Origin: Thermoanaerobaculia bacterium
GTDB lineage: Bacteria > Acidobacteriota > Thermoanaerobaculia > Gp7-AA8
DNA length: 5,947 nt
Reading direction: 5' to 3'
Assembly (NCBI GenBank): GCA_023700825.1
Contig: JAMPYE010000297.1
Span: forward strand, 1-5,947
Below the pieces are notes generated by a model, which ran no database searches, was not told where the DNA came from, and was given only the letters and a program-made list of their open reading frames with translations. Positions 1 to 5,673 of this stretch are shown here, piece after piece. The position numbers were made by a program, and so were the translations under genes. Position 1 is the stretch's first letter, and every line of letters starts with the position of its first letter.

Positions 1-124
1 GATCTCCGTGGGGTCCCTTCTCTCCGTCCTGCGTCGCCCTGCCGGCGTCGCCACCGCACGAAATGGCTGCGAGGCTCGAAAGTGCCAGGAGGGCCATCAC
101 CAGAATCCGGTTACTTTTCATCAT
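1..124 (-). CDS. RND efflux periplasmic adaptor (CzcB/HlyD type), N-terminal fragment
   Basis: Only the first 40 or so codons are inside the window; the gene continues past the left edge. The protein begins MMKSNRILVMALLALSSLAA and then ISCGG, a lipoprotein-type signal with Cys at about residue 24, although the lipobox is not canonical. After this comes a short polar linker and EKGPHGD. From memory, a similar K-G-P-H-G motif occurs just after the signal in CzcB-type adaptors of metal RND pumps, which bridge the inner-membrane pump and the outer-membrane channel in the periplasm. Two adjacent in-frame ATGs are possible (124 or 121). The first is preferred because GGAG lies 8 bases before it. 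The start overlaps the end of the CzcC-like gene by 14 bases, so translational coupling is likely. The substrate is inferred to be a divalent metal from family resemblance only. Confidence 0.75.
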   Translation of the reverse strand, partial: MMKSNRILVMALLALSSLAAISCGGDAGRATQDGEKGPHGD

Positions 125-1412
125 TGCTATTGCTCCGATCCGTCGTATCGATTGGTGTCTTTCCAGTCAGGCGATCGAGTTCCGCGAAGGCATGGTGGAA
201 GTCGGCCTGTGCGCGCACGAGCTGCGCGCGCGCCGCGGCGAGAGTTCGCCGGGTGTCGAGAACCTCGAGGTATCCGAACTTTCCGAGCCGGTATCCCTCG
301 GAGACGGCAGCGAACACGCTCTCGGCGCCCGGCACCATCCCGTCGCGAATGTTCCGAACTTCGGAATCGGCACGCACGAGCCGCTCGTAGGTCTCGGCAA
401 GAAGCTGGCGTATCCGGACGTCGGCCGCACGCTGATCCTCCTGGGCGCCGGCCAGTCGCTCGCGCGCCTCCTGCAACGCTCCTCTGTTGCGGTCGAAGAG
501 CGGAAGGGGAATCGTGGCGGTCGCGATATACGCATCGTCACCGAGCTCGAAGCGGCGGATTCCGCCCGCGAGCGTAACGTCCGGAATCGCGCGTGCGCGC
601 TCGAGCTGCACCGCGCTTTCGCGCTCCACGATCGCAGCCATCCACCTGCTCAGATCGGGGTTGCCTACGGCGTGCTCGAGAACCGATTCGTACGAGGGAA
701 CCACGGGGACGGCCGCGAGATCACCCGCGACGCCATCGAACGCCGGGCTATTACTTCCCCACATCGCTGCGAGCCGGGTTCGGGCGGACGAGAGCTCGCT
801 CTTCGCTCGATCCCGGTCGATTCGCTCGGTTGCCAGTGCAACCTCGGCGCGGGTCTGCTCGATCGGTGACACCTTGCCGGCCTCGACACGGGCAGCGACA
901 GCACGGGCCACCTCTTCCGAGACCGTGACGCTTTCATCCGCGAGCTCGAGTCGCCGCTGGCCGGCGAGCACCTCGAGAAACGCCTGCCGGGCACGGGTGA
1001 GGACGTCGAGGCGTTTCGACTCGTACTCCCAGTGCGCAACATCGCGTGCGCCACGTGCCGACTGCACTCGTGCGCTTCGCTCGCCACCAAGTTCGAACAG
1101 TTGTCCAACCTGAAGCGTCGATTGCTCTCCGCCCGTGACCACGTCGTCACCGCCGAAGTTTTCAACGACAACGGAAATCTCGGGGTTAGGCAAGGCCCTT
1201 GCCTGCACGACTCGGCCGTCGCGAGCGAGGAGCTCACGGGCTGCGCTGGCGAGCTCCGGGTTCCCGCTCATCGCGAGCTCGAGCGCATTGGTCAGCGTCA
1301 GAATCCCAATGGCTTTCGCATCCGAAACGTCGCTGGAGTGCGTTTGAGCCTTGGCGGCTACGCCGAAATGGAGAGTAAATAGAACAATCAGAATGCACGA
1401 AGTACGTCTCAC
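111..1412 (-). CDS. czcC: CzcC-like outer-membrane efflux factor (TolC/OEP family)
   Basis: This 433-residue protein is the predicted outer-membrane channel of a tripartite RND efflux pump, working with the adaptor encoded just downstream. A GTG start at 1412 is chosen because GAGGAG lies 6 bases upstream and because it opens directly on a signal peptide (hydrophobic CILIVLFTLHFGVAA, probable cleavage near AKA-Q at residue 22-23). Two OEP-type repeats are visible: the first starts around residue 40 (Asn-Pro at 51-52, QARALPNPEIS 70-80, QLFELGGER 104-112). The second starts around residue 240 with IPLPLFDRNRG at 301-311, GYRLGKFGYLEVLD at 373-386 and AFAELDRLTG at 408-417. These last motifs resemble CzcC/CusC proteins rather than general TolC. 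Long Ala/Arg/Glu-rich stretches fit the helical barrel. Length is normal for the family. The metal exported cannot be read from this subunit. Confidence 0.9.
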   Translation of the reverse strand: MRRTSCILIVLFTLHFGVAAKAQTHSSDVSDAKAIGILTLTNALELAMSGNPELASAARELLARDGRVVQARALPNPEISVVVENFGGDDVVTGGEQSTLQVGQLFELGGERSARVQSARGARDVAHWEYESKRLDVLTRARQAFLEVLAGQRRLELADESVTVSEEVARAVAARVEAGKVSPIEQTRAEVALATERIDRDRAKSELSSARTRLAAMWGSNSPAFDGVAGDLAAVPVVPSYESVLEHAVGNPDLSRWMAAIVERESAVQLERARAIPDVTLAGGIRRFELGDDAYIATATIPLPLFDRNRGALQEARERLAGAQEDQRAADVRIRQLLAETYERLVRADSEVRNIRDGMVPGAESVFAAVSEGYRLGKFGYLEVLDTRRTLAAARAQLVRAQADFHHAFAELDRLTGKTPIDTTDRSNSNDEK

Positions 1413-1418
1413 GCGTGG

Positions 1419-1424
1419 CTCCTC
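1419..1424 (-). promoter_or_regulatory. Ribosome binding site deciding the GTG start of the CzcC-like gene
   Basis: On the minus strand GAGGAG stands 6 bases before GTG at 1412. No in-frame ATG is available near the signal peptide; the reading frame stays open upstream to 1916, so this site is what fixes the start. Confidence 0.75.
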
Positions 1425-1449
1425 TATTCGAAAAACTGAAAACGGGTGA

Positions 1450-1471
1450 CAGACAGGCAAATGCGTGTCTG
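1450..1471. promoter_or_regulatory. 22-bp imperfect dyad upstream of the CzcC-like gene, possible operator
   Basis: The outer arms CAGACA (1450-1455) and TGTCTG (1466-1471) are perfectly complementary, and inner GCA/TGC triplets add three more pairs, so 9 of 11 position pairs are symmetric. It sits in the 80-base gap between the small upstream gene and czcC, 38 bases before the GTG start. It could be a regulator site or a small mRNA hairpin. No clear -10/-35 pair accompanies it. By a rough estimate a dyad this good is expected about once by chance in a window this size, so position is the main argument. Confidence 0.3.
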
Positions 1472-1492
1472 CGTTCCGGAACGGAGGAGCGA

Positions 1493-1870
1493 CTAGATGC
1501 GGAAAGTGGAGAGGAGGGGCTGTAGCGCGGAGCCGGGCCCCGATCGAATTGCGCCGGATCGACACCGATCCATCGCGGAAGGCTGCACGTCGAGCGAGGC
1601 GTCGGTCGAGGCAAACGCCGTGGTGCACCCGGCGCCGAATGGATTCGCGGCAGCAATCGTCAGCGACGGGGAAATGCCTGCAGAAATAGATGGCACCGCG
1701 TGGTGTTCGTGCGCCGGGGTGTCGGCCGGCGCGGATTGCGCGCCAGAATGACGGTCTCCGTGCGTCTCGTGGAGCACGAGGTGGATACCGAACGCGAGGC
1801 AGACGAACAGGCAGGCGGCGGCGGTAGCCACCGTCAGTAATTCTGCGGACCTGCGAGTCGCGGCATACAT
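1493..1870 (-). CDS. Hypothetical membrane-anchored protein with a His-rich segment, first gene of the Czc-type operon
   Basis: I do not recognise this 125-residue protein. One hydrophobic segment spans about residues 11-33. It is followed by a His-rich stretch (His 30, 34, 37, 41, 54, 56, 57) and then an Ala/Ser/Pro-rich region with Cys at 82 and 103. Topology is probably N-in with the remainder in the periplasm. It precedes the CzcC-like gene by 80 bases on the same strand; small His-containing periplasmic proteins (CzcI-like) occupy this position in some metal RND operons, but no sequence match to CzcI is claimed. Codon third positions are strongly G/C as in the neighbours, which supports real coding. 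The start is forced: an in-frame TAA lies two codons upstream of ATG 1870. There is no purine-rich Shine-Dalgarno sequence before it, so initiation is weak or leaderless. A role in metal sensing or buffering is inference from context. Confidence 0.6.
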   Translation of the reverse strand: MYAATRRSAELLTVATAAACLFVCLAFGIHLVLHETHGDRHSGAQSAPADTPAHEHHAVPSISAGISPSLTIAAANPFGAGCTTAFASTDASLDVQPSAMDRCRSGAIRSGPGSALQPLLSTFRI

Positions 1871-2068
1871 GCGTTAGCGGGGAGGAACGCCGCGATTCGC
1901 GATCAAATTCCGACACCGAACAGCACCTGCCGCCGAATCGGTCCGGTCTGCGGGCGCGAGCTGCTCGGGAGGATTGGGCGGTTTTGACGTGTGCGGAACA
2001 AAATGCGGAGAAGTCTCCGGCTCGCGTCGCGGAGGCGATCCATCGGTGATTTGGCTCCGCCGCACAAC

Positions 2069-2095
2069 AGGAGGAACATGTGCACGAATGAGTAA
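2069..2095 (+). promoter_or_regulatory. AGGAGG site with overlapping mini-ORFs before the EamA gene
   Basis: A perfect AGGAGG (2069-2074) is 13 bases from the EamA ATG at 2088, which is long for direct initiation. Between them, ATG 2078 opens a five-codon ORF (MCTNE, TAA at 2093-2095) and GTG 2080 opens a three-codon ORF whose TGA overlaps the main start as ATGA. The Shine-Dalgarno may act directly or through stop-start coupling. Confidence 0.4.
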
Positions 2096-3125
2096 GGGTC
2101 CCGCTTACGCCCTCGCCGCAGCCGCTTTGTTTGGCGCGAGCACGCCGCTCGCGAAGATGCTGCTCGGAAACACCGATCCGGTCGCGCTCGCTTCGGTGCT
2201 CTATCTCGGTTCGGGCATCGGTCTCGCGCTCTACCGGGCTCTCGCCGGAAAGCGCACGGAGGCGAAGTCGCGACTCGGCCGCGGCGAGATCAAGTGGCTC
2301 GCAGGCGCGATCCTCTTGGGAGGCGTCATCGCTCCCATCCTGCTACTCGGAGGTCTGCAGCGGAGCAGCGGCGCCACGGCGTCTCTGCTCCTCAATGCGG
2401 AAGGCGTGCTCACCGCCCTTCTTGCCTGGTTCATGTTCCGCGAGAACTTCGACCGCCGGATCGCGGCCGGGATGGCAGCGATCGCGGCGGGAGCAGTGGT
2501 CCTGTCCTGGGGAGGAAGCGCGAGCCTTTCGTCGGGCGCCCTTGCAATCATCGCGGCGTGCGCCTGCTGGGCGCTCGACAACAACCTCACGCGCAACATC
2601 TCGGCATCTGACCCGATCGCGATTGCGATGTGGAAGGGGCTAGCAGCAGGTTCGGTGAACGCGGTCATCGCGCTCGCTCGCGGCGCAGAGATGCCGGATG
2701 CTCGTTTCCTGCTTGCGGGCGCGCTATTGGGCCTCGCCAGTTACGGCGTCAGCCTTTCGCTGTTCGTCACCGCGCTGCGCGAGATCGGCACGGCCCGAAC
2801 GGGCGCCTACTTCTCCACCGCGCCGTTCATCGGCGCAGTTCTGTCGGTACTCGTCCTGCATGAGGAGGTCTCGCTTCGGCTCGTCATCGCAGGGTGCCTC
2901 ATGCTCCTCGGCGTCTGGCTTCATCTGACGGAGCGCCACGCACACCCGCACACTCACGAGGTACTCGTTCACTCGCATGCGCACCGGCACGACGAGCACC
3001 ACCACCACGAACACGCTCCTGACGACCCGCCGGACGAGCCGCACTCACACTCCCATCTGCACGAGGTCGTGACCCACGAACACGACCACCACCCCGACAT
3101 CCACCACAGGCACGACCACCGTTAG
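2088..3125 (+). CDS. EamA/DMT-family transporter with His-rich C-terminal tail
   Basis: This 345-residue inner-membrane protein has the two tandem EamA halves of the drug/metabolite transporter superfamily: the N-terminal half runs from about residue 4 (AYALAAAALFGASTPLAK) to 143 and the second from about 149 (GALAIIAACACWALDNNLTR) to 280. About ten hydrophobic helices can be traced. Typical motifs include LLLNAEGVLTALLAWFMFRE (100-119) in the first half and AYFSTAPFIGAVLSVLVLHE (240-259) in the second. Residues 284-345 form a soluble tail with 25 His plus many Asp/Glu. From memory, a subgroup of EamA proteins carries such His tails, so the architecture is known even if its substrate is not. 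Tail composition and the divergent Czc-type operon suggest metal export or metal-gated transport, as inference. ATG 2088 is chosen because it starts right at the first helix; the frame stays open to TTG 1974, but that extension is not membrane-like. Confidence 0.9.
   Translation: MSKGPAYALAAAALFGASTPLAKMLLGNTDPVALASVLYLGSGIGLALYRALAGKRTEAKSRLGRGEIKWLAGAILLGGVIAPILLLGGLQRSSGATASLLLNAEGVLTALLAWFMFRENFDRRIAAGMAAIAAGAVVLSWGGSASLSSGALAIIAACACWALDNNLTRNISASDPIAIAMWKGLAAGSVNAVIALARGAEMPDARFLLAGALLGLASYGVSLSLFVTALREIGTARTGAYFSTAPFIGAVLSVLVLHEEVSLRLVIAGCLMLLGVWLHLTERHAHPHTHEVLVHSHAHRHDEHHHHEHAPDDPPDEPHSHSHLHEVVTHEHDHHPDIHHRHDHR
2952..3119 (+). repeat. Duplicated His-rich unit in the tail of the EamA transporter
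   Basis: Residues 289-309 and 324-344 align without gaps at 11 of 21 positions. Both open with HEV, share V/T-H-x-H-x-H spacing and close with HHxHxH. The offset is 35 residues, with an acidic Pro/Asp linker (PDDPPDEP) between. This looks like an internal duplication of a metal-binding unit rather than random His enrichment, although low-complexity composition inflates the match. Confidence 0.55.
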
Positions 3126-3241
3126 GCCCGACCGGCCGTTGCCACGATCGCCGCGCCGTACCCGATCACCATCGACGCGAGCGCCTCGCGAGGATGGAGC
3201 GGCGTCGCGGGCGTGATAACGTACCGGCGATTTCCATCATG
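3122..3241 (-). pseudogene. Relic of a sterol-desaturase/FA-hydroxylase gene
   Basis: On the minus strand about 32 codons ending at TAA 3124-3122 align without gaps to residues 126-157 of the intact sterol-desaturase-family protein encoded at 3700-4497. Sixteen of 32 residues are identical, including I-T-x-A-T, H-P-x-E and LASMVI followed by x-Y. At nucleotide level 3158-3217 against 4060-4119 gives 44 of 60 identical bases, counted by eye, with no gap. Weaker similarity (His, Asn for Asp, Tyr for Phe at matching places) may continue to about 3241, into the ynfA start codon. Flanking catalytic His boxes are absent, so this is a decayed fragment, not a gene. It occupies the gap between the EamA gene and ynfA. 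It differs enough from the intact copy to be an old duplicate or a piece of a separate paralogue. Confidence 0.65.
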
Positions 3242-3580
3242 CCTTCGATCCAGAACTTCCTTTGGTTTGCCGTCGCCGCGGTGCTCGAGATCGCGGGCTG
3301 TTACGCCGCGTGGATGTGGCTTCGTTTGGGACGCAGCGCGTGGTGGCTCGTTCCCGGAGCGATCAGCTTGATGTTGTTTGCGGTCGTGCTGACCCGGGTC
3401 GACACAGGCTTCGCGGGACGGGCGTTCGCAGCGTATGGCGGCGTCTATATCGCCAGCTCGCTCGCCTGGCTCGTGCTCATCGAGCGCGCTACGCCGAGGG
3501 CCACGGATTTCCTCGGAGCGATCGTCTGTCTCGCCGGCGCCGCGATCATCGTCTACGGGGCTCGATGGGCGTCTGGATGA
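3239..3580 (+). CDS. ynfA: YnfA family (UPF0060) small membrane protein
   Basis: This 113-residue inner-membrane protein matches E. coli YnfA end to end: LWFAVAAVLEIAGCYAAW (8-25) corresponds to the conserved first helix with Glu-17 and the Gly-Cys pair at 20-21. Further matches are the second-helix region around ISLMLF (42-47), RAFAAYGGVYI (61-71) in the third helix, and GAIVCLAGAAIIVYG (93-107) in the fourth. Four transmembrane helices are predicted. The family is often compared with small multidrug resistance transporters, but the physiological substrate is uncertain. ATG 3239 is chosen because it gives the family's N-terminus; an in-frame ATG at 3194 would add 15 Arg-rich residues not seen in the family. 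The Shine-Dalgarno is poor. It lies 113 bases after the EamA gene on the same strand and converges on the sterol-desaturase gene, with a 119-base gap and no convincing terminator. Confidence 0.93.
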   Translation: MPSIQNFLWFAVAAVLEIAGCYAAWMWLRLGRSAWWLVPGAISLMLFAVVLTRVDTGFAGRAFAAYGGVYIASSLAWLVLIERATPRATDFLGAIVCLAGAAIIVYGARWASG

Positions 3581-3699
3581 ACTGATTCGGTTTCGTTCAC
3601 GGCCTTCTGGTCAGATTCGCTTTCGCTCGAAATGGCGGCGTGCGAGGCAGGACGCGCAGACTCGAATCTGTCGGTGTCGAATCCCGGATTCACTGCCCA

Positions 3700-4497
3700 C
3701 TAGTTCTCGGAACCACGACTTCGGAACGGGAAGCGGAGCATCCAGGCGAGCGATTGGTTCGTCTCCTCGAGCAGGCCCGGCAGTCCGATCTCGATCGGCG
3801 AGTCGACCGACTGCCTCCGGTAGGTTCCAAACAGCCGGTCCCACCACGGCAGGTTGAAGCCGAAGTTCGAGTTCGTCTCCGAGGGGTGGAACGAATGGTG
3901 AACGCGGTGCATCGCCGGAGTCACGACGATGAGTCGCAGCAACCGGTCGAGCTTCTCGGGAAGCCGCATGTTCGCGTGGTTGAACATCGACGTCAGGTTG
4001 AGAACCGACTCGAACACGAGAACCGTGACGGCGCTCGCGCCGAGCAGGAGCACTGCGGCGTACTTGATCACCATCGAGGCGAGCATCTCGATCGGGTGAA
4101 AACGTGTCGCGAGGGTGATGTCGAAATCGAGATCCGCGTGGTGTACGCGATGGAAGCGGAACAGCACCGGCACGAGATGGAAGAGCATGTGCTGCCCGTA
4201 CACGACGAGATCGAGCGCGACGATCGCGAAGATCATCTCGAGGGCAGGGTTCAGCTCCACGCGATTCAGAAGCCCCCACCCGCGCTGGTCCGCGAGAATC
4301 GCCGCCGCGACGGCTCCCGCGGGAAAAGCCACACGGACGACGACCGTGTTGATCAGCAGCATCGCCAGATTCCTAGGCCACCTCACGAGTCGGCGAATGC
4401 GGAGCCCGGCCTCGGGTTTCGCGACCTCGAGCGATGCAAGCATTGCGAACCCTGCAACGAAGATGGCGAGCCTGATCAGTGCCTCGGAAGGAATCAT
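3700..4497 (-). CDS. Sterol desaturase/fatty acid hydroxylase family membrane di-iron enzyme
   Basis: This 265-residue integral membrane protein belongs to the FA_hydroxylase superfamily, which uses a His-coordinated di-iron centre and O2 to hydroxylate or desaturate lipid substrates. The His boxes are intact: HMLFH (103-107), HRVHH (116-120), His-134 in RFHP, His-174 in NHAN, and HRVHH (197-201), followed by the C-terminal signature NFGFNLPWWDRLFGTY. Hydrophobic segments at about 5-23, 45-66, 84-101 and 143-165 bracket them. ATG 4497 is chosen because GGAG lies 8 bases upstream and it starts at the first helix; the frame is open to 4602 but that part overlaps the DsrE-like gene. Spacing to that gene is 25 bases, so co-transcription is likely. 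The substrate (sterol, hopanoid, carotenoid or fatty acid) cannot be told from the sequence. A relic of a related gene lies at 3122-3241. Confidence 0.9.
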   Translation of the reverse strand: MIPSEALIRLAIFVAGFAMLASLEVAKPEAGLRIRRLVRWPRNLAMLLINTVVVRVAFPAGAVAAAILADQRGWGLLNRVELNPALEMIFAIVALDLVVYGQHMLFHLVPVLFRFHRVHHADLDFDITLATRFHPIEMLASMVIKYAAVLLLGASAVTVLVFESVLNLTSMFNHANMRLPEKLDRLLRLIVVTPAMHRVHHSFHPSETNSNFGFNLPWWDRLFGTYRRQSVDSPIEIGLPGLLEETNQSLAWMLRFPFRSRGSEN

Positions 4498-4522
4498 CTG
4501 GGTCACTCCGGCGCGATCTCCG

Positions 4523-4873
4523 TCAGAAGACCAGCACGCGGCCGGCGGCGGTCGTCCAGTCGGTAAGCTCGTCCATATTGCTCCGGTGAGCGCCTTCGGC
4601 AAGTTCCTCGACGGTGATCCCGCGCGCGTCCATACAACTGCCGCAGACTCCCGCGACGCCTCCGCGCCCGACGATTCCCTTGAGCATCGACTCCAGGTTG
4701 TAGTACCCGGTCGGCGTCTTCTGCCCCTTCTTTGCGCGGCTCGCCGCGTCTCCCATGAAGAAGACCTTCACTCGTTCGCCCTCACGCTTCGTGAGGCTGA
4801 AGGCGAGTCGAAGTCCGTTGTAGCTGCGTTCCGTGCCGTACGGCGGATCGTTGAGAATGATGAGTGTGTCCAT
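4523..4873 (-). CDS. DsrE-family protein, YchN-like
   Basis: This 116-residue cytoplasmic protein aligns along its whole length with E. coli YchN (117 residues): NDPPYGTERSYNGLRLA (8-24), GYYNLESML (56-64), VCGSCMDARGI (76-86) and the C-terminal DELTDWTTAAGRVLVF. The DsrE/DsrF/TusD fold includes sulfur-trafficking proteins that can carry persulfide on a conserved Cys; here Cys-77 and Cys-80 in the CxxC arrangement are the candidates. YchN itself has no firmly established reaction. ATG 4873 has AAAGGA 7 bases upstream. It lies 74 bases after the ArsR-rhodanese gene and 25 bases before the sterol-desaturase gene. A sulfurtransferase or persulfide-relay role is inferred from the fold and from the rhodanese domain next door. 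Confidence 0.9.
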   Translation of the reverse strand: MDTLIILNDPPYGTERSYNGLRLAFSLTKREGERVKVFFMGDAASRAKKGQKTPTGYYNLESMLKGIVGRGGVAGVCGSCMDARGITVEELAEGAHRSNMDELTDWTTAAGRVLVF

Positions 4874-4947
4874 GTTGAGGTCCTTTCGGTACGTCGGTAA
4901 CGGCGCGATTCACTCGAGTGGTCGGCGCCCTTCGCGTTCGGTTCGAG

Positions 4948-5643
4948 TCAACTCCGGCGCGAGCGCGCCTCACGCTTCCCGGCGGGAGAGCCTCCCGCTG
5001 CGACGCGGAGTCCCGCCTTATGCCATTCAGCTACACCGTCTTCGAGCCTTTGCGCCCGCCGTCCGCTTTTGACGAGCACCCGGACTGCCTCCACTGCAAG
5101 CGTGCAGTACGGCCCGCGGCAATACGCGACGATGTCTGTTCCGCGTGGCAGCTCCGCGATCCGGCGCCTGAGCTCTCCGAGCGGCATCGACAACGCGCCT
5201 GGAAGGTGGCCCGCCTCGTACTCATCGCCCGGGCGCACGTCGATGAGGATCGCTTCGCCCTCTCGAAGCCGCCGGACCAGCGTCGTCCGGTCGACCTGCT
5301 CGACGTCCGCGGTGCGCTCCGCGAGCGCTGATCGCGCCGCAGCCATCTCCGCGAGTTGCACCTCGCCGATCTCCCGGAGACGAACCAGCAGATCCCCGAC
5401 GGCGGGAGATGCGAGCTTGTAGCTGATGAACACCCCCTCGCGCACGGCATCGACGAGCCGCGCCTCGCGGAGAACCCTGAGATGCTGCGAGACGTTGGCG
5501 ACCGATTGCCCCGCGGCCTCCGCGAGGCGCTCCACGGTGCGCGGGCGCTGCGCGAGCAGGTCGAGAATCCGGATACGAACCGGCGCGGCCAGCGCCTTTC
5601 CGAGGCGGGCGAGCTGTTCGGCACGGAAGACGTCGTCGCTCAT
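4948..5643 (-). CDS. ArsR/SmtB-family repressor fused to a rhodanese domain
   Basis: This 231-residue protein has an N-terminal winged helix-turn-helix (about 8-90; recognition-helix region SVANVSQHLRVL 47-58, wing AVREGVFISYKL 66-77) and a C-terminal rhodanese domain (about 120-215; LIDVRPGDEYEAGHLPGA 133-150). The rhodanese active-site loop is CRGPYC at 175-180. The DNA-binding domain contains no Cys at all, so the classical ArsR/SmtB Cys metal site in helix 3 is missing; the only cysteines are 175 and 180. A sulfur- or redox-type signal through the rhodanese loop is therefore more plausible than arsenic or cadmium sensing, as inference. ArsR-rhodanese fusions are a known architecture. ATG 5643 is chosen because it begins the family N-terminus and sits directly after a promoter; the upstream open frame to 5814 contains that promoter. 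There is no Shine-Dalgarno. It probably represses itself and the two genes downstream. Confidence 0.9.
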   Translation of the reverse strand: MSDDVFRAEQLARLGKALAAPVRIRILDLLAQRPRTVERLAEAAGQSVANVSQHLRVLREARLVDAVREGVFISYKLASPAVGDLLVRLREIGEVQLAEMAAARSALAERTADVEQVDRTTLVRRLREGEAILIDVRPGDEYEAGHLPGALSMPLGELRRRIAELPRGTDIVAYCRGPYCTLAVEAVRVLVKSGRRAQRLEDGVAEWHKAGLRVAAGGSPAGKREARSRRS

Positions 5644-5651
5644 TGGGGCAG

Positions 5652-5673
5652 TATTCAAGCAAATACTTGAATA
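5652..5673. promoter_or_regulatory. Palindromic operator of the ArsR-rhodanese operon
   Basis: Arms TATTCAAG (5652-5659) and CTTGAATA (5666-5673) are perfect 8-bp inverted repeats around a 6-base spacer, 8 bases upstream of the repressor start codon. It is AT-rich in a GC-rich window and overlaps the -10 and spacer of the promoter. Imperfect or perfect 12-2-12-like or 8-6-8-like dyads on promoters are typical for ArsR-family autorepression. The regulator encoded alongside is the obvious ligand, by inference. Confidence 0.7.

Noticed and set aside
63..869. 268-residue plus-strand ORF antisense to the CzcC-like gene
   Set aside because: It lies opposite a clear gene; its length follows from high-GC codon bias on the complementary strand and it shows no recognisable motif.
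1413..1916. Extension of the CzcC-like frame upstream to ATG 1916, giving 601 residues
   Set aside because: The added 168 residues are Arg/Pro-rich, unlike any OEP protein, and overlap the better-supported small His-rich gene in another frame. The GTG at 1412 has a good Shine-Dalgarno and opens a signal peptide.
1983..1988. TTGACG as a -35 element for the EamA gene
   Set aside because: No acceptable -10 is found at 16-18 bases downstream, where the sequence is GC-rich.
1992..2009. Direct repeat TGCGGA twice at 12-base spacing in the divergent intergenic region
   Set aside because: Six-base repeats are common by chance in GC-rich DNA and no promoter element could be placed around them.
1974..2087. 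N-terminal extension of the EamA transporter from TTG 1974
   Set aside because: The 38 extra residues are polar and not family-like; the first membrane helix starts right after ATG 2088.
3679..3691. Small palindrome GAATCCCGGATTC as a terminator between ynfA and the sterol-desaturase gene
   Set aside because: The stem is only 5-6 bp with a loop of 1-3 bases and there is no T run on either strand.
3581..3699. Convergent gap checked for a small gene or RNA
   Set aside because: Only short imperfect repeats (GATTCGGTTTCG and GATTCGCTTTCG) are present; no coding or structured signal is convincing.
3640..4566. 308-residue plus-strand ORF antisense to the sterol-desaturase gene
   Set aside because: Its His-, Glu- and Arg-rich sequence is the complement of a gene with intact catalytic motifs; no domain is recognised.
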